A stretch of DNA of 64,000 bases, taken from the NCBI GenBank assembly GCA_027604505.1, contig JADIIX010000002.1:124001-188000 (forward strand), read 5' to 3'. The stretch's first letter is position 1; every line of letters begins with the position of its first letter. The position numbers were made by a program, and so were the translations under genes. This document shows, one piece after another, positions 46,929 to 59,500 of this stretch. Origin of the DNA: Gonapodya sp. JEL0774 (lineage: Eukaryota > Monoblepharomycota > Monoblepharidomycetes > Monoblepharidales > Gonapodyaceae). The notes beneath the pieces are model-generated. The model worked only from the letters and a program-made list of their open reading frames with translations, was not told where the DNA came from and ran no database searches.

Positions 46929-49900
46929 ATGGACGATTCACAGAACCCCTGGGACTCGGAAGATCCCTGGCAAGCTGAATCTCGCGCCGGCGCTTCCCAG
47001 ACGTCTAGCTCTGTTGTTGTGCCGGTCTCGCCGACAACGGAATCTCCCTCCGACAAGGCAGGTTCACCTGCTGCCAAACCGACGGAGGTAGTCACCGACA
47101 AAATATTATCTGATGATGCCGATGGACACGTGGGAGTGGATACATCGCCGGTGGTGAAGGATGGGCCAGGTCCTCTCGGCATTGCCGTTCAGGTCGCTCC
47201 TGTGCCAGCTGCCCCATCGAGAAAGCCAGTTGCCGCCTCTCCAAGTCCCTTTCCTGTTGGGAAACCCGCATTCGTAGATCCACTCGCCATCGTGGAGAAT
47301 GCGCCACCGAAGCCCACAAAAACCACACCAGAGTCTGCCAACGACACCAAGATCGCAGCCAAACCAATTGAATTACCTGGTCCTACAACCAGGCCACCTG
47401 TCGCACATTCGGAACCGCGTAGTGAGAATTCGTCTGCTGCAAATTCGGCTTCTGGGGCCTCCTCTTCGGCGTCCCCTCTCACCACCGCGTCAGCAACGAA
47501 TCCGCTTGCAAAACAACCACCCAACCCGCTCACTGCACCCACGGCATCCCCCGCCATGTCTTCCATGATATCCCCTCATGATCGTATCTTGCCTAGTACC
47601 GTAACCCCCGCGATCCGACCGCAACCCCCAACCTCAATTTCAACCACCAGTCCCGCACCCAACCCCATTCCTGGTCGCCGTCCTCCCACGAATCCAGCGT
47701 CACCAACTCCCACGTCTCCGATCTCGTCACTGTCCAGCTTTGTAGACCCTCTTTCTGCTCCGCCGCCGCCAGCACCGGCACCGGCAACCCCCTCTCCCCC
47801 TCCTCCAGCTCCTCCTTCAGCCACTTTGAAAAGTGGCCCAGTGGTGGCCGCCCAAGGTGAGCTGACTTATTTTACAGGCTGTATACTCTCCTATGACAGT
47901 TGGATTAGCCTTTCAAGTACTGGAGAGAGAGCTTGGCGGTAGTTCGTTCGCGCAAGGTCCTGCCGGAGGAAATGAAATGCGGAGTTCTTTAACCATCCAT
48001 TGAACTGTCCGCCAAAACAATCTAAAAAAAAGCCATCTCATTCTACCCCAGCACCTCTTCCCACCACATCGACCCCATCACCAGTTCCCATAACCAACGG
48101 AGCGCGCCACAGCTCTCCACCCCCGTCGCGATCTCCGCCCACCATAGTAAACCCGCTCGCGCCAGCGCAAGCTGTTACACCAGAACGTGTATCTGTGCCG
48201 TCTACTACCACATCAGCCACCCCTGACACACGCCCATCCGTGGCACAAAGTCGGGTTGTAGCCCCTCTGTCCACGCCGACGACTTCCATGTCGGGGTCAA
48301 CTAGAACAGGGTCGGTTATGTACAATCCGCTTGGCAACGGAGATGAAGAGACCGGGAGGACAAGCGAAGATGGGTCCGCGCCGGTTTGGGGTACTGGGAG
48401 TGTGAGAAAGGTGACTTGTTCACAAATATTGCACTGGGAACCGTATTTCGCTTTTAAATATGCGTATTCTTTGCAACTCGTAGCATGACCTCGATAGTGA
48501 CCTTCCACCTCAAACCATGACGTCATCTTTCTATGGCAGTGGATCCACCTTCAACAAATCTGCTCCATATTCACGATCCTCCACCACCCCACCACCCACA
48601 GTGCACGGACAGCCGTATGTCCCAGCATCTCCTGTCGAGCCTGTGTACCAACCCCCTAAACCCATTCAACGCTTCACCATTGCGATTCCCTCCACATCAC
48701 GGGTCGCGGGTGTGGACCAACATATTTCCTACACACTTGTTACCCGATTTCATGGCCCTACTGGACCAGCACGAGGTGACAGGGAGTGCGTGGTTGGGAG
48801 GAGGTACAGGGACTTTGTGTGGTTGTACGGGGTTCTTCAGGCAAAGAACCCGGGGGTTATTGTCCCGCCGTTGCCGGAAAAGCAGGCGCTTGGTGAGTTT
48901 GTGTGGGTTTGAGAGGATGTGAACAGACACCGAGTGTGTGGTTGCTGATGGTACAAATATCTTGAGTAGTGATCTGATGTGGAATTTTTCCTTTCAACTC
49001 TACTCCTTCACTCATTCTTAACTTAGGTCGCTTCCAAGAAGAATTTGTCGAGTCTCGGCGCTCGGCGCTCGAACGCTGCGTCCGAAAAATGGCTGTGCAT
49101 CCACGCCTTGCGGAGGACCCAGACCTCAAGGCTTTTCTCGAGTCTGAATCGTTTTCTCCGGACCCAGCCGCCGTTACCAAGGCCAAAGGGTCCAGCACAT
49201 CGTCTGGAGGGCCAGCTGATTGGTTCGGCAACTTTGGGGAGCGGATGGTTGGGGGTTTTGCAAAGACCCCGGAAGGGGATGAGGTGAGTGGACACATTGT
49301 TTTGTACGAGCCGTCTCGTCTTAATGCATATGTATTGGTGCGCGTTGCATCATATTTCCGATAGTGGTTTGAGAACAAGAAGTACCATCTCGATATTCTT
49401 GGCACGCAGTTAAGGGCGTTGTTTAAAGCGGTTGAAGGGGTGATTAAGCAAAGGAAAGGTGAGCATCGCAGTATCACCAAGGGAGCTCGAGGCAGTTGTT
49501 CTAAACAACATCTTGCCTTTTCCGCCATCAGAGCTGGGAATTTCCAACTTTGAGTTTGGTGAAAGTTTAATCGCCCTCTCATCCGTGGAAATCGACAAAC
49601 CTCTTGTTCATCATTTGGCTGTGCTTGGTGAGATTTGTAAAAAGATGAGAGACATGCAGATGAGACAGGTGAGTGCAGTAAACGAGCATCCCATTCAGAT
49701 GGGGATGAAGTTGGAATTGAGTGGTGGGATTGTTCACCTGGGTACCGCTATCTGTAACTCAAACCTCCATCAAGGCCCGAATCGATATGTCGACGCTCTC
49801 TAACACTGCGGACGAGTACGTACGGTTCCTGACATCAATTGACGCGGCTTTCGCGTCACGTATCAAAGTCTTTCAAGACTGGAAAGCCGCCGAGTCGACT

Positions 49901-50338
49901 GCGGGAATCAAGAGAGTTGCTCTGGAAAAGGTGAGGGCTGCGGGAAGAGCCAAAGCGGAGAAGTTGCCGATCATTCAGCAGGAAGCTGATGACGTGAGTT
50001 TCTTGAGATCGTGATCGTGTGGGAATCGAGCCTCATGGTCAAATCTTTCTCAAGGCTGAGCAACTCAATCAGCATCTCAAAAGGGAGTTCGAGGAAGTGA
50101 CAGAACGTTTGCGGAGCGAGCTTATCAGATTTGATAGAGAGAAAGTGGAGGATTTCACGCAGGCGCTCCAGCAGTTCCTCGAGGGAATGCTGCAAACGCA
50201 AAAGGAGGTGAGAAGTTTCAGAGCTTCGTTGCCATTGCAAACCGGCGATCTGAGTACTCTGATCCAACTTGGAAGGTGGTGGCATTGTGGGAATCGTACT
50301 TTTCCCTTACCAGATCGTCTAGCAGTCGGGAGCTATGA
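46929..50338 (+). CDS. Vps5/SNX1-like sorting nexin (PX-BAR)
   Basis: Retromer-type sorting nexin that binds PI3P through a PX domain and curves endosomal membranes through a BAR domain. The start MDDSQNPWDSEDPWQAES is followed by a very long Pro/Ser/Thr-rich region (to about 48410, broken by one intron near 47855-48020). The PX domain begins PIQRFTIAIP (near 48660) and shows RRYRDFVWLYGVL (the Arg that contacts the phosphoinositide) and IVPPLPEKQALG, then RFQEEFVESRRSALERCV. The BAR part follows: WFENKKYHLDILG, LRALFKAVEGVIKQRKELE, ADEYVRFLTSIDAAFASRI, VFQDWKAAES, LNQHLKREFEEVTERL and ALWESYF, ending SSSREL. Human SNX1/2 and yeast Vps5/Vps17 share this order; Vps17 cannot be excluded. Confidence 0.87.
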
Positions 50339-50663
50339 TTGTTGTCTCAATGAGTTGGTGTACAAAAGTGAATCCGATGTTTGTTCCTGTCAGTATTATT
50401 ACTTGAAGTGTCGGGTTTCAATTCCGCTGATCACGGAAGTTTTCCTGTTACTTCATCAAGTGTTGCACGCTTCACGCAATTGCTTTCGCAACTGGTAATA
50501 CCGAATTTGGCGTGAGGCTCTGGTAGTTGACGAAATCGGAGTTACTGGGCGAACAATCTTGGTTTATCTCTAGTTCCCCATCACCATCGCCATCGCCATC
50601 GGCGTCGACACTGAAGGGACGCTGGTCCGAGAAGAATCTTCGAAATCATCATACTATTTCACC
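50339..50663. other. Intergenic region with short CCATCG repeat
   Basis: 325 bp between the sorting nexin stop and the PAQR start. It contains a short run of CATCGC-like units near 50580-50600, close to the PAQR start, which would fall in its 5' UTR. Nothing else is recognisable. Confidence 0.4.
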
Positions 50664-52515
50664 ATGCCGCCATCGCGACCGGCGCTACTTCCCACGGTCC
50701 ATCGGAACTATACTGTGACCGATGATGACGCAGTCGACCACGGCAACGCGAGCCACTTGGTAGTTGCAGCCAGCTCCATCGCGGAGAATCTGTCCTCCCA
50801 TATCTCGAATGCTGCCGCCTCTCTCTCTGCCACAGCATCCCATCTGGCCACGTCCGCACATACGACATCCGACGATGCTCGAAACCGAATACAATCGGTC
50901 GGTGAAGGTGTCGCTACGCGAATAACCTATGTGGGGGAAGGAGTTGTTTCAGGAATTTCGCATGCCGCGACGGCGATGACAGGACTCGTTTCGAACACCG
51001 TGACAGGACTTGTGGACGCAACCCGTGATGCTGCCGAAGATTTTTCCCATTTCCAGGACCCTGCTCAGCCGTGTATTCTATCAGCGCATTCAGAAGTACG
51101 CCGAAGTCGGCGACCACTCACAACGGAGATGTCAGCACCTGCTAACTGTATTGAGCCATCCCCCGAAGACATCAAAGTGATTGAACAACTCGACGATACA
51201 AAAGAAGTCGGGAAGTTCTCGGACACTTTTGATGGTACTGTAGTCTTGAGCAGGGTCGCAACGCCGGACATTATGGTGACCTCAGCCGAAACTATCTACG
51301 AAGCAGACGAGAATGGTAAGGTAGTGGACGTATCAGGAGAGGTGTTGCATCCGTGGGGATCTGGACTGCAAGTTGGCGAAGTGCCCCGAACGTGGAAATT
51401 GTACAGCTCGGAGGAGGTCCCCGAATGGCTGAGGGAGCGTTTCATTCTCAGAGGGTACCGCGTCTACACAACAAACTATCAAAATTGGCGGTCTATATTC
51501 CGATGGCATAATGAAACACTCAACATTCACTCGCATATGCTCGCGATGCTTGGAACTTTAGCGGCAGCGGGAATCATCATTTCTAGATTGGAACCCAACT
51601 CGGATGTAGGAGATCGAGTTATTTTTGCCCTGTATTTGGCCGGCGCAGTGTTTTGCTTTGGAGCGAGGTGAGTTCCATCGAAGCTAAGGGCTAAAAGTTT
51701 GATTATCCCAGTGTATGACTTGCGCTATTTCTTCTCAAACTTTTAGTTTCCTGTTTCACACAGTAAGTTCTCAATCCCATTTGAGTTATCGCCAAGCTTA
51801 TCGAGGGGCATGATTCGCGTTTCCAGCACTTTCCCCATTCCCGCGAGTCATTCCACAAATTTTGCTCCCTGGATACTAGTGGTATTTCTGTCCTGATTAT
51901 GGCTTCCACCGCTATCATGTGGTTAGTTGTTGACCTCTTGGTTCCGACGACCGCCCACCGTTCACGGGGATAATTACCCATATGCTCATTTGATTTCGAC
52001 AGTTACTACTTTTTCTACTGCCAACCGGTCGTCCGAGCCGTTTACCTTGGCATTATAGTCGCGGCAAACTCCGTGGGCATCCTCGGCCCTCTTTCGAAAA
52101 CTTGGACCACACCTGGATTCCGTATACTCAGGGTCTCTGTATTCTTAGGTTCCGCGGCCCTTTCATGTCTCCCAATCTTCCATTACGTAGTGGTCTATGG
52201 ACTGCCCGAAGCGGGAGAGTGGATGCATTACGCAGGCATCATGCTCGGATTCTACTTGAGCGGGGCCTTTATTTACTTAATGCGGTGAGTCTAGAATGTC
52301 CCCGCGTCTCCTCAATCCAGTTCGTTTGATTATGTACCAATTTGATCTACTCTTGAAGATTCCCGGAGCGGTGGAGTCCGGGCACTTTCGATTATGTCGG
52401 TCACTCGCATACGATCTGGCACTGTTTCATAGTTGCCGCGGCGTGGTGTCATTACTTGAGCGCCTTAGAATTGCACCGGTTTAGACTAAAGGGCGAATTT
52501 TGTAGTCACCCTTAG
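50664..52515 (+). CDS. PAQR (AdipoR/Izh-type) membrane protein with an amphipathic N-terminal extension
   Basis: Seven-helix membrane protein of the progestin and adipoQ receptor family; yeast Izh proteins affect zinc and sterol metabolism and AdipoRs have ceramidase activity. The start MPPSRPALLPTVHRNY precedes a first exon of over 330 codons. The PAQR core begins RGYRVYTTNYQNWRSIFRWHN, ETLNIHSHMLAM, then SFLFHT, a later exon with FCSLDTSGISVLIM, helices near 52030-52280, and a final exon EFPERWSPGTFDY, GHSHTIWH, ending CSHP. His in FLFHT and the two His of GHSHTIWH are the zinc-binding residues of the family. Residues about 33-127 form an Ala/Ser/Thr/Val-rich amphipathic stretch (RIQSVGEGVATRITYVGEG), unusual for PAQR and reminiscent of LEA or perilipin repeats. 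It converges on TRIP13. Confidence 0.85.
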
Positions 52516-52670
52516 TTTCAATTTTCCTTCGCTAATCACACAATATCGTACAGTTGGTTTTGAAAACGTGTGCATACGAACAAGTACAGTGAAAGAGTTC
52601 ACGGCACGGTAAAGTATGAAGGGGCGGACAAGGACCTAATGCAAAAGGCACCTCCATTCCGACCTCAACA

Positions 52671-55132
52671 TCACAAATCTCTCACCGGCTTCACGCCCTC
52701 CCTCCTCATGATTTCCTTGGCTAACTTCTCGCTCCCAACAGCCCTCTCAAGCGCTTCAACGAAGACCTCTTGAGAGACCCCTCGCTGACGCAGGAAGTGC
52801 GCGTGCGCGAGGAAGGGAAGACGTCGGAGGGAGCGCCCAGAAAGCTGAAGGTTGGAACACAGTTCTGCAATGCTTGCCAAACGGAGACTGGCGGAGTGCG
52901 AGGGATCAGATATGTCCCGGAAGAGCTGGAAACGGGGTGCAGGTATCATAACACTCATCTCTCAATGGTATTTATTACGTGGTACCACATTACCTCAACT
53001 CCTTTCCAGTCAAGTATCTCACCACCAGCCTTGATGATGCCTGTTCGAACGAGCTCCGTGATGCAGGAGCGGAGGATCGCGTAAACAGCGCGAATAGTTG
53101 GAGGACCGACTGGAAATTCATTGTGGCGCGTCCGGGAATTGAGGGACATGAACAATGAAAGGAGGTGCGTGAAACAAAGCCACAGAGGACGTTTTTGAGA
53201 CGCCAAGAAACTGACTGTAGTGCTTGATATCGGCTCGATCGACAAAGGCTAGATCTTTTTGTCAAGCGAACGGTTTCCACAGGTTTAAGGATCACAAGAA
53301 AACGGGTCCCATCCCGGTGAGTAACTTGGTAACTTACCAATCGCCTCAGTAACGTTGGAGGTGGTCACTATCAGCACATTCTTTTTCTTCTTTATCTGGT
53401 CGATTTGAGTCAAAAGCGCATTCACGACTATCACCATGTTAATCCGTCAGCCCCGAATCAAAAATTGATCCAGTCTAGCTCCACTCACCGCGCACTGCAT
53501 CACTGGGCTCACTTCCACCGATCGCCGCACGACGTGCAGCAGTGAGGGACTCCACTTCGTCGATGAGCACGGTCACAAAAGCATCTTCATCTGCAGCGAG
53601 CTCTGCGATGGTGCCAAACCTAGATGTGATAGGAATATTGGGACCGAGGTCACGCGCAATGAGCGGAGTCGCACATTTTACATTTTCATGACCAGTTTTC
53701 TGGGAGTCCGGGCGAGAGGGATCAGTAAGAGAGCAAATCAAACACCTCACTCCTGCCGCCAGATCGTTGCGTGCAGCTTGTCACCCACCCAGATTCCGAG
53801 AACCATTTTGAGAACAGAGAGTGCGAGTTGATTTCTACAAGCTTCCCGTACGCGTACCGTGCACCCAGCCGAATGGAAAGCTTGTGTGCCAGGGCTCGAC
53901 AGAGAGATGTCTTGCCAGTCCCTGTGGGTGATGGTGGAAGGGTGGTGTGGCCCGCATCTTTGACAGTGACTCTCAACCAACCAAGATACAGGGAGCATAC
54001 CAGGTGGTCCATAAAGGAGAACAACTCGGTTCCAGGAAATGATGTTTGGATCTACAGCGCAATCTGTTGAGCGGTGTTCATAGTGTTGAAGCGGGTGGCA
54101 GACGAGACAAAGTTTATACAAGTATGAACAGTCGGAGTATTGTCGAAAACAACAAGACTATCTGTTGACGCACCTGAGAAGTCCATGGTTGTAGAGACGT
54201 AATCTAGCAGACGAGCTGACTCAGAGTGAAATTCACCAGTGTGATAATCATGATCAGAAATCTCCTGAACTTATTGCGACGGAGACTTCTCCATGTCGCA
54301 AATATGAAAATAGATGGGTGCTTCAACACTCACTCTGAATTTGGTCGTCGTAAACAAGTGATTCCCACACGCCTTCGAGGGTACGAGAGGGCAGGACTTG
54401 AGGGTGGGGTCCGAGAAAGTGTTAAGTGAAGCGAGAAATGGCGCTCTTCCATATCAATCACATCAATCGCCACTCACTGAGATGGTGACTCGTCATTACG
54501 TTCTCATCTTCATTAACTTCTTCGACTGGCTCGTCATCAGACAGTTGGTAGACGTGGACCGCAACACTGCAAGTTCTGAGTACAATCTCGTCATCGAGTG
54601 CGGACACAGGGATCGCATCCGAATGGGAGGTTGGGTGAAGTTTTGCGGATAATGAAATCGAAGACAAGAGAGCTTGGGTGGGTAGGGTAACCGGGGAGGG
54701 ATTCGAGAGAAAGGCACCGCCTGTGCATTCACATATGCGGATAGCCTCGACGTCACGAGCAAACGACAGAGACTCAACGCGATCGCGAGATAGGGTGGTG
54801 TTTAGCGGTACAGCTGCTTTGACGGAAGGGCAGAACTTCGTATTGCCAACGAAGCTACGAGTCAAGTTCAGAGCACCTTGAACGAACCACCCCAGTTTTC
54901 CCTCAGCCAACTCTCAATATTTGCAGCCACGTGTTCGTATTTCAATGTGGACTCTGGTTTTAGACAGCACCTTCGGTACCAATCCCAAATCAACGTGGAA
55001 ACCTGCTTAGAGTCTTGGTTGAAGGAAACAGGCAACCACTACGAACTCGACTTGTAATGTGGGGAACAAGCTTGACATAAGAGTATCCTCAACTCGTTCC
55101 ATGGGGTCCGAATGCCCGTTGACTGAAATCAT
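52671..55132 (-). CDS. PCH2: AAA+ ATPase TRIP13/Pch2
   Basis: Hexameric AAA+ remodeller that converts HORMA proteins (Mad2, Hop1/HORMAD) and so controls the spindle checkpoint and meiotic recombination. The ATPase core is clear: [14 protein letters not shown] then [18 protein letters not shown] (Walker A, split by an intron near 54000), [19 protein letters not shown], Walker [20 protein letters not shown] (near 53560), [21 protein letters not shown], and the C-terminal [19 protein letters not shown] before the stop at 52671. The N-terminal domain is visible as [34 protein letters not shown] and [14 protein letters not shown]. The start is less certain: I place it at the ATG 55130-55132 ([16 protein letters not shown]), joined by a short intron whose donor is weak. 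Confidence 0.88.
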
Positions 55133-55211
55133 TTGATTCGCTAACGTCGCTTGTGAGGATGGTCATGGTGCCGGGGTCAGGTGAAGACTGCAGCTCTTCT
55201 CTTTTGTCACC
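55133..55211. promoter_or_regulatory. Very short divergent promoter, TRIP13 / PBDC1
   Basis: Only about 80 bp separate the two proposed start codons, so both genes must share promoter DNA, or the TRIP13 start is further in. No clear TATA box is seen. Confidence 0.45.
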
Positions 55212-56175
55212 ATGTCAGTATACGGAGTAACGGCGGAAAATGCGGAAAACGATGTAGAAATCGAGAAGCAGTGGGCAGTCAAGGTTCGTTGAACATCTTT
55301 GTGTGCTGATGGGGCGTTGGTTGCCTTGGACCTGACGAAGCATCGGCGACGTTGGTCCCATCAGGCCTTCCACCATGCAGAAACTTACATGAAGCTTATC
55401 AAAAATCTCCCACCTCGCAAAATGAAGCTTACACCGTGGGTTGTATGAGCCTTGTATGACAGCAGTTGATGACCTTGTGTTTCACCAGTTTCACAATTTG
55501 ACTCATCGAACTGTCCGCTCCAGTATTGACAATGAAATCTACGAAGGTTTGTTATGTGTTCGTGCTACCCCTGGTTTTGTTCCATCTGAAGCGAGTTGCT
55601 AGTTTGATTCACCCCCACTTCACTATTCACACATATGCGTCAGATTTTCGGCGCACATTCCCCTCGTTTCCCCTCTCACCTATATCTATTGAGCTCCTCA
55701 AAAGTGAATCCGCGAAAACTCAGTGGCGCGAATTCATAAATCGGTACGAAAAGAAAGTCCAGGACTTCAACTTTGGAACCCTCCTCAGAATTGACAGCAC
55801 GGGTGATTACGACGAAGAAAACACGACATTTGGTAAGTTTTCCCGCTCTCACGAAGCCTATTTGGCTGCTGTGTGGTCAAGCGGATTTAAGCGACCACTG
55901 GAGTTTCCAAGAAGGACAGCGCAGGTCGAACGAAAGTGGCATTCAAAGAACTTGCATGGTAGATTGCGAAATTCGTGTGGATATGCGATCTTCCCACAAA
56001 CGAGTCACGTCGCCGCGGTCTCCCCTATCAGTATGCAAGTGCCCGTCTCACACGTCGCCTCTGTTCCGTCAACCCTGTTCTAGTCACCCGCCTCCAATTC
56101 TTTGCAATAGAAATTGCGCGGTGTCGAGAAGGGGCGAACGATGCCATTTTTGCGAATAAGCAGTCAGAGAGTTAG
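55212..56175 (+). CDS. PBDC1 family protein (yeast YPL225W-like)
   Basis: Small conserved cytosolic protein of the PBDC1 family; yeast YPL225W has been linked to folding of translation elongation factor 1A. Exon 1 (MSVYGVTAENAENDVEIEKQ, WAVK) is followed by HHAETYMKLIKNLPPRKMKLTP, IDNEIYE, DFRRTFPSFPLSPISIELLK, SESAKTQWREFINRYEKKV, DFNFGTLLRIDSTGDYDEEN and, after a long intron of about 250 nt (55832-56080), VTRLQFFAIEIARCREGAN and stop. The SESAKxxWR, DFNFGTLLR, ENT and QFFAIEIAR blocks are diagnostic. Length and order fit the family. Confidence 0.9.
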
Positions 56176-56559
56176 TAATGAAAAACAGAGGAGGAGGGAA
56201 GGTGCGCTCGTAACGTGGAGTGACAAGGTCTCTGGGTGGGTGCCATGGGTAGCCACGCAAAAATGTGTGGTTTGATGGGACGGTGTTAATATTGGGGGGC
56301 TAACTTCCCAATGCGATAGCTATGTTTCATTTTCTGAAATGCGACATAGAGATGTAACTACATAAGTGGAACACACATAACGTGCAAACATTCTATCCCG
56401 TCTGTGTTCACTTACTGTAAGCTGAGATGCTGACTCTCAACGGTGCCCGACATGAAAATTGTTTTGCCAGGAAGTTACTTGCACATTGTGCCCCAATCGC
56501 CCCCAATGGCCCCAGTACAAGGGTTGGCGCACCCCAGCCAATGTCCGCTGCACCTCCCC
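56176..56559. other. Convergent 3' region
   Basis: About 380 bp between the PBDC1 stop and the stop of the M16 protease gene. No gene-like or repeat feature is visible. Confidence 0.5.
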
Positions 56560-59500
56560 CTATAATTTCGCATCTACTACTCTGTCCCCCGCATCTTCAT
56601 AACTGAACCCCCAGTTTTCCGGGTCATTGCCGCTCACCAACACCGCAGCGCGCGCCCGGTTGCTCCGGCCCAAGACACGTTGGGCAAGGGATACCAAGTC
56701 GGAGAGGCCGTACGCTTCGAGGACTTTAATCCTGGTGGAGAGGATGTTGAAGTCTGCGTTCTTTTGGGGTTGGAAATGTGCATACAAAGGCGGTGCAAAG
56801 GAGTTCGTGAACAAGAAGAGGCAACGACGAGTTCGAGGAGTAACTACACCTAATCTCACCTCCTCAAAAGCCACGTGAGCCAGGTATCGTTCCTTGCCCG
56901 CTAAATTATCGTACGGATTCCGCAGGCGATCCAACACAGAGGCCTTGAGAGTCTCAAATCGCTCTCCTGAGTTTGGAAGATCCCTCAAGAACGTCTCGAG
57001 AAAGAGCTCGATGCGGGCGAGAAGGTCGCTGTTTGGGTTGCAAAAGGCGTTGGTTGCACATTCCCGCACTGAAGAACCCTGAATGGGATGACATCTCACC
57101 GGGGGTCGTGCGAGTTCGACTGAACAGAAGTTTGCACAAACAGTCGTTGGTTTGCGGCGGTAATGGTACCCGAATGGACCAGATAGCCGGTCCTGGCAGA
57201 GTGATGGATGATCCAGCATCGAACATGACAAAGTGAGTGTTAATGCCTGCGCTACTGGTATATAATTTGAAAAAAGAGAAAACACCCACTGCTGAACCGT
57301 CCTCAATTCGGAGTAAAACGGCTCCTTCAGGAGCTTCCCAAGAAGCTCCACCCCAGTGGAGAGCTCCACTGTCTTGGGCCCACAGTCCACAATCCACGCG
57401 ATCGCATTCCCCTTTACATCAAGTTGCATGCGTCGAAGCTGAGGACGACTGGTGGAGAGGGGAACCACCTCCGTTCTGCATCGAAGGATCGAGCCACTTT
57501 TGAAATCAACAAAGAAGGAATGCTGCTCGCCAGAGCACCATAAACTAACCGCTTCACATCAGACTTGGAACAAGCATCCCCACCAAGCTTGTGTAGCAAT
57601 AGCTCATAAGCAGCGACTCCCGACTCCGGGACCAGATTTCCACCAACATAAGCCTCGACAAAATGCTGGCGGTACAATGTCCCAATAAAGGCAGCAAGAT
57701 CGTCGAAGGTGATTTTGTCAATGGCTTCCGAAAGGTCACGTGTGAGGGAGAACTGTTTATAGCTACAGGCCATAAAATTATGTCCATTTCAATAACGAAC
57801 TCTGCAGACATGCATCATCTCACATTATTTGCGATATAGCTTCAAATGCCTGCTTCACTGGCGGATCTTTTGCAGCGTTCTTATAATCTCTTGACAGACT
57901 GTCCTTGAATATGTCGAACTCCCGGGCCGTCGGTTGCGGATCCACGAGTCGATCCAACACGGTTGCCAACAGTTTGTCGGCTTTCTGAGAGTAGCCGGAA
58001 ATAGATACGCTGATCCCAAGAGACTGGAAAATGGAAACGTCGTAACTGCCAACACAATCTTTCATCTTGAGCCTTCGAACACGTCAGAGCACATGGTTGC
58101 AGGGACAAAACTCACCCAAGGCCCGCGTAGTGTGCGGGATACGATATTTGGTTGAGACGGTCGTGGACGAACTTTAGGTACAGATCCGCCAAAACAAGCG
58201 ACCTAGGATTGTCTGGTCGTATGGCCGGCGTCTTAATGGCGAAGGAGTAGCTCAGCTCTGGCACCCAGAATTCATCATCCCCATGGTACCACAGCTGACC
58301 ATGTGATTCATCACGAAGAAGAACCGGGATCATAGTGGCAGATGTTGGATGAGGTTCCCTCTCAGACACCGCTGGAATCTCTGCGGGTGGTTCGCGTACT
58401 AATCGCAAATTGTCCGGAATGAATGGATTCGGATTTGGATAGCGAAGCTCTAAGTGATTGCCTGCAGACTTCCAGCGAGAGAGTTGGTCTGACGAGAATG
58501 GCACCAGGGTGTACCGCGCTTCCATCCATTGTTCCTTGCGATCGAATTCAGGGGGTTTGAAGCCGCCTTCCGCGATGTTATCTTTGGCCACGACAGTTAT
58601 TACGCAAGTGTCAGGTACGAGTTCATCCAAGAGGTTGCGAATTTCGACCGGGTCGTATTTTGTGATGAAGAGCGATTTCTGAGGGAAAGTAGAGAGGTCC
58701 TCTTTCCGGAGGAGTCCCGCATACCGCGTCGCCAAACCTCGAGAGCGCTATAAGATAGGGGTGGGGTCAAAGCAATCAATGCTGAAGCAGGTTGTGGGGG
58801 TACACTCACTTGCTGGAACTTGTAATGAGTCTCAGCAACCAGATTTAACTCGTCGAATAGGTATTTGGGATATTCTCCAAGTAGCCGGATCGACTGTATT
58901 GCTTGAAAAATGAATTCGACCACTGCCTCCCGGTTCGCAAGTCCGTGTTCCGTCAGTGTTAAGGAGATTTCAAAAAGGTTGTTTTGCGCGCCGAGCTCAG
59001 ATCGCCCGGCAGATAACTCTTCCGCGAGGTGCAGTTTTTTTAGCAGTGCTAACAGGGAATGCTCGCCTTCATGACCGAGAACCTGCAATGCAGTCCATAT
59101 TTAGTGATACGGGAGATGAATGAAAAGAATCCACCCACATGCCCAAGAAGGCTTGCCGGCTTGCTCTCCATGTTTGCATATTGTGATCCTATTTCCCAAG
59201 TCAACGCAAGTTCGCGCAGGTCCTGTTTCCGAAGGTTTAATGTGCAAACATTATTCCTTTCAAACAGAATTTTACCTTCAGCGGTTCGATGTACACCCAA
59301 TTTTTCTTGACGTCTTCTCGAAAAACACGGTCTGGCACTACCAAAGCCGCAGAACCCTGGCTCTTGACTCCCTCAAAGTATTTCGCAACCCACTCTACAA
59401 GAGTTTCCAACTTCTCCTTTCCGACAACAACTAAATTCATTATCTCGGCAGTGTAGTAATTGGCATACCATTCCTTAAGGACGGCAGGGTCGATCTTCTT

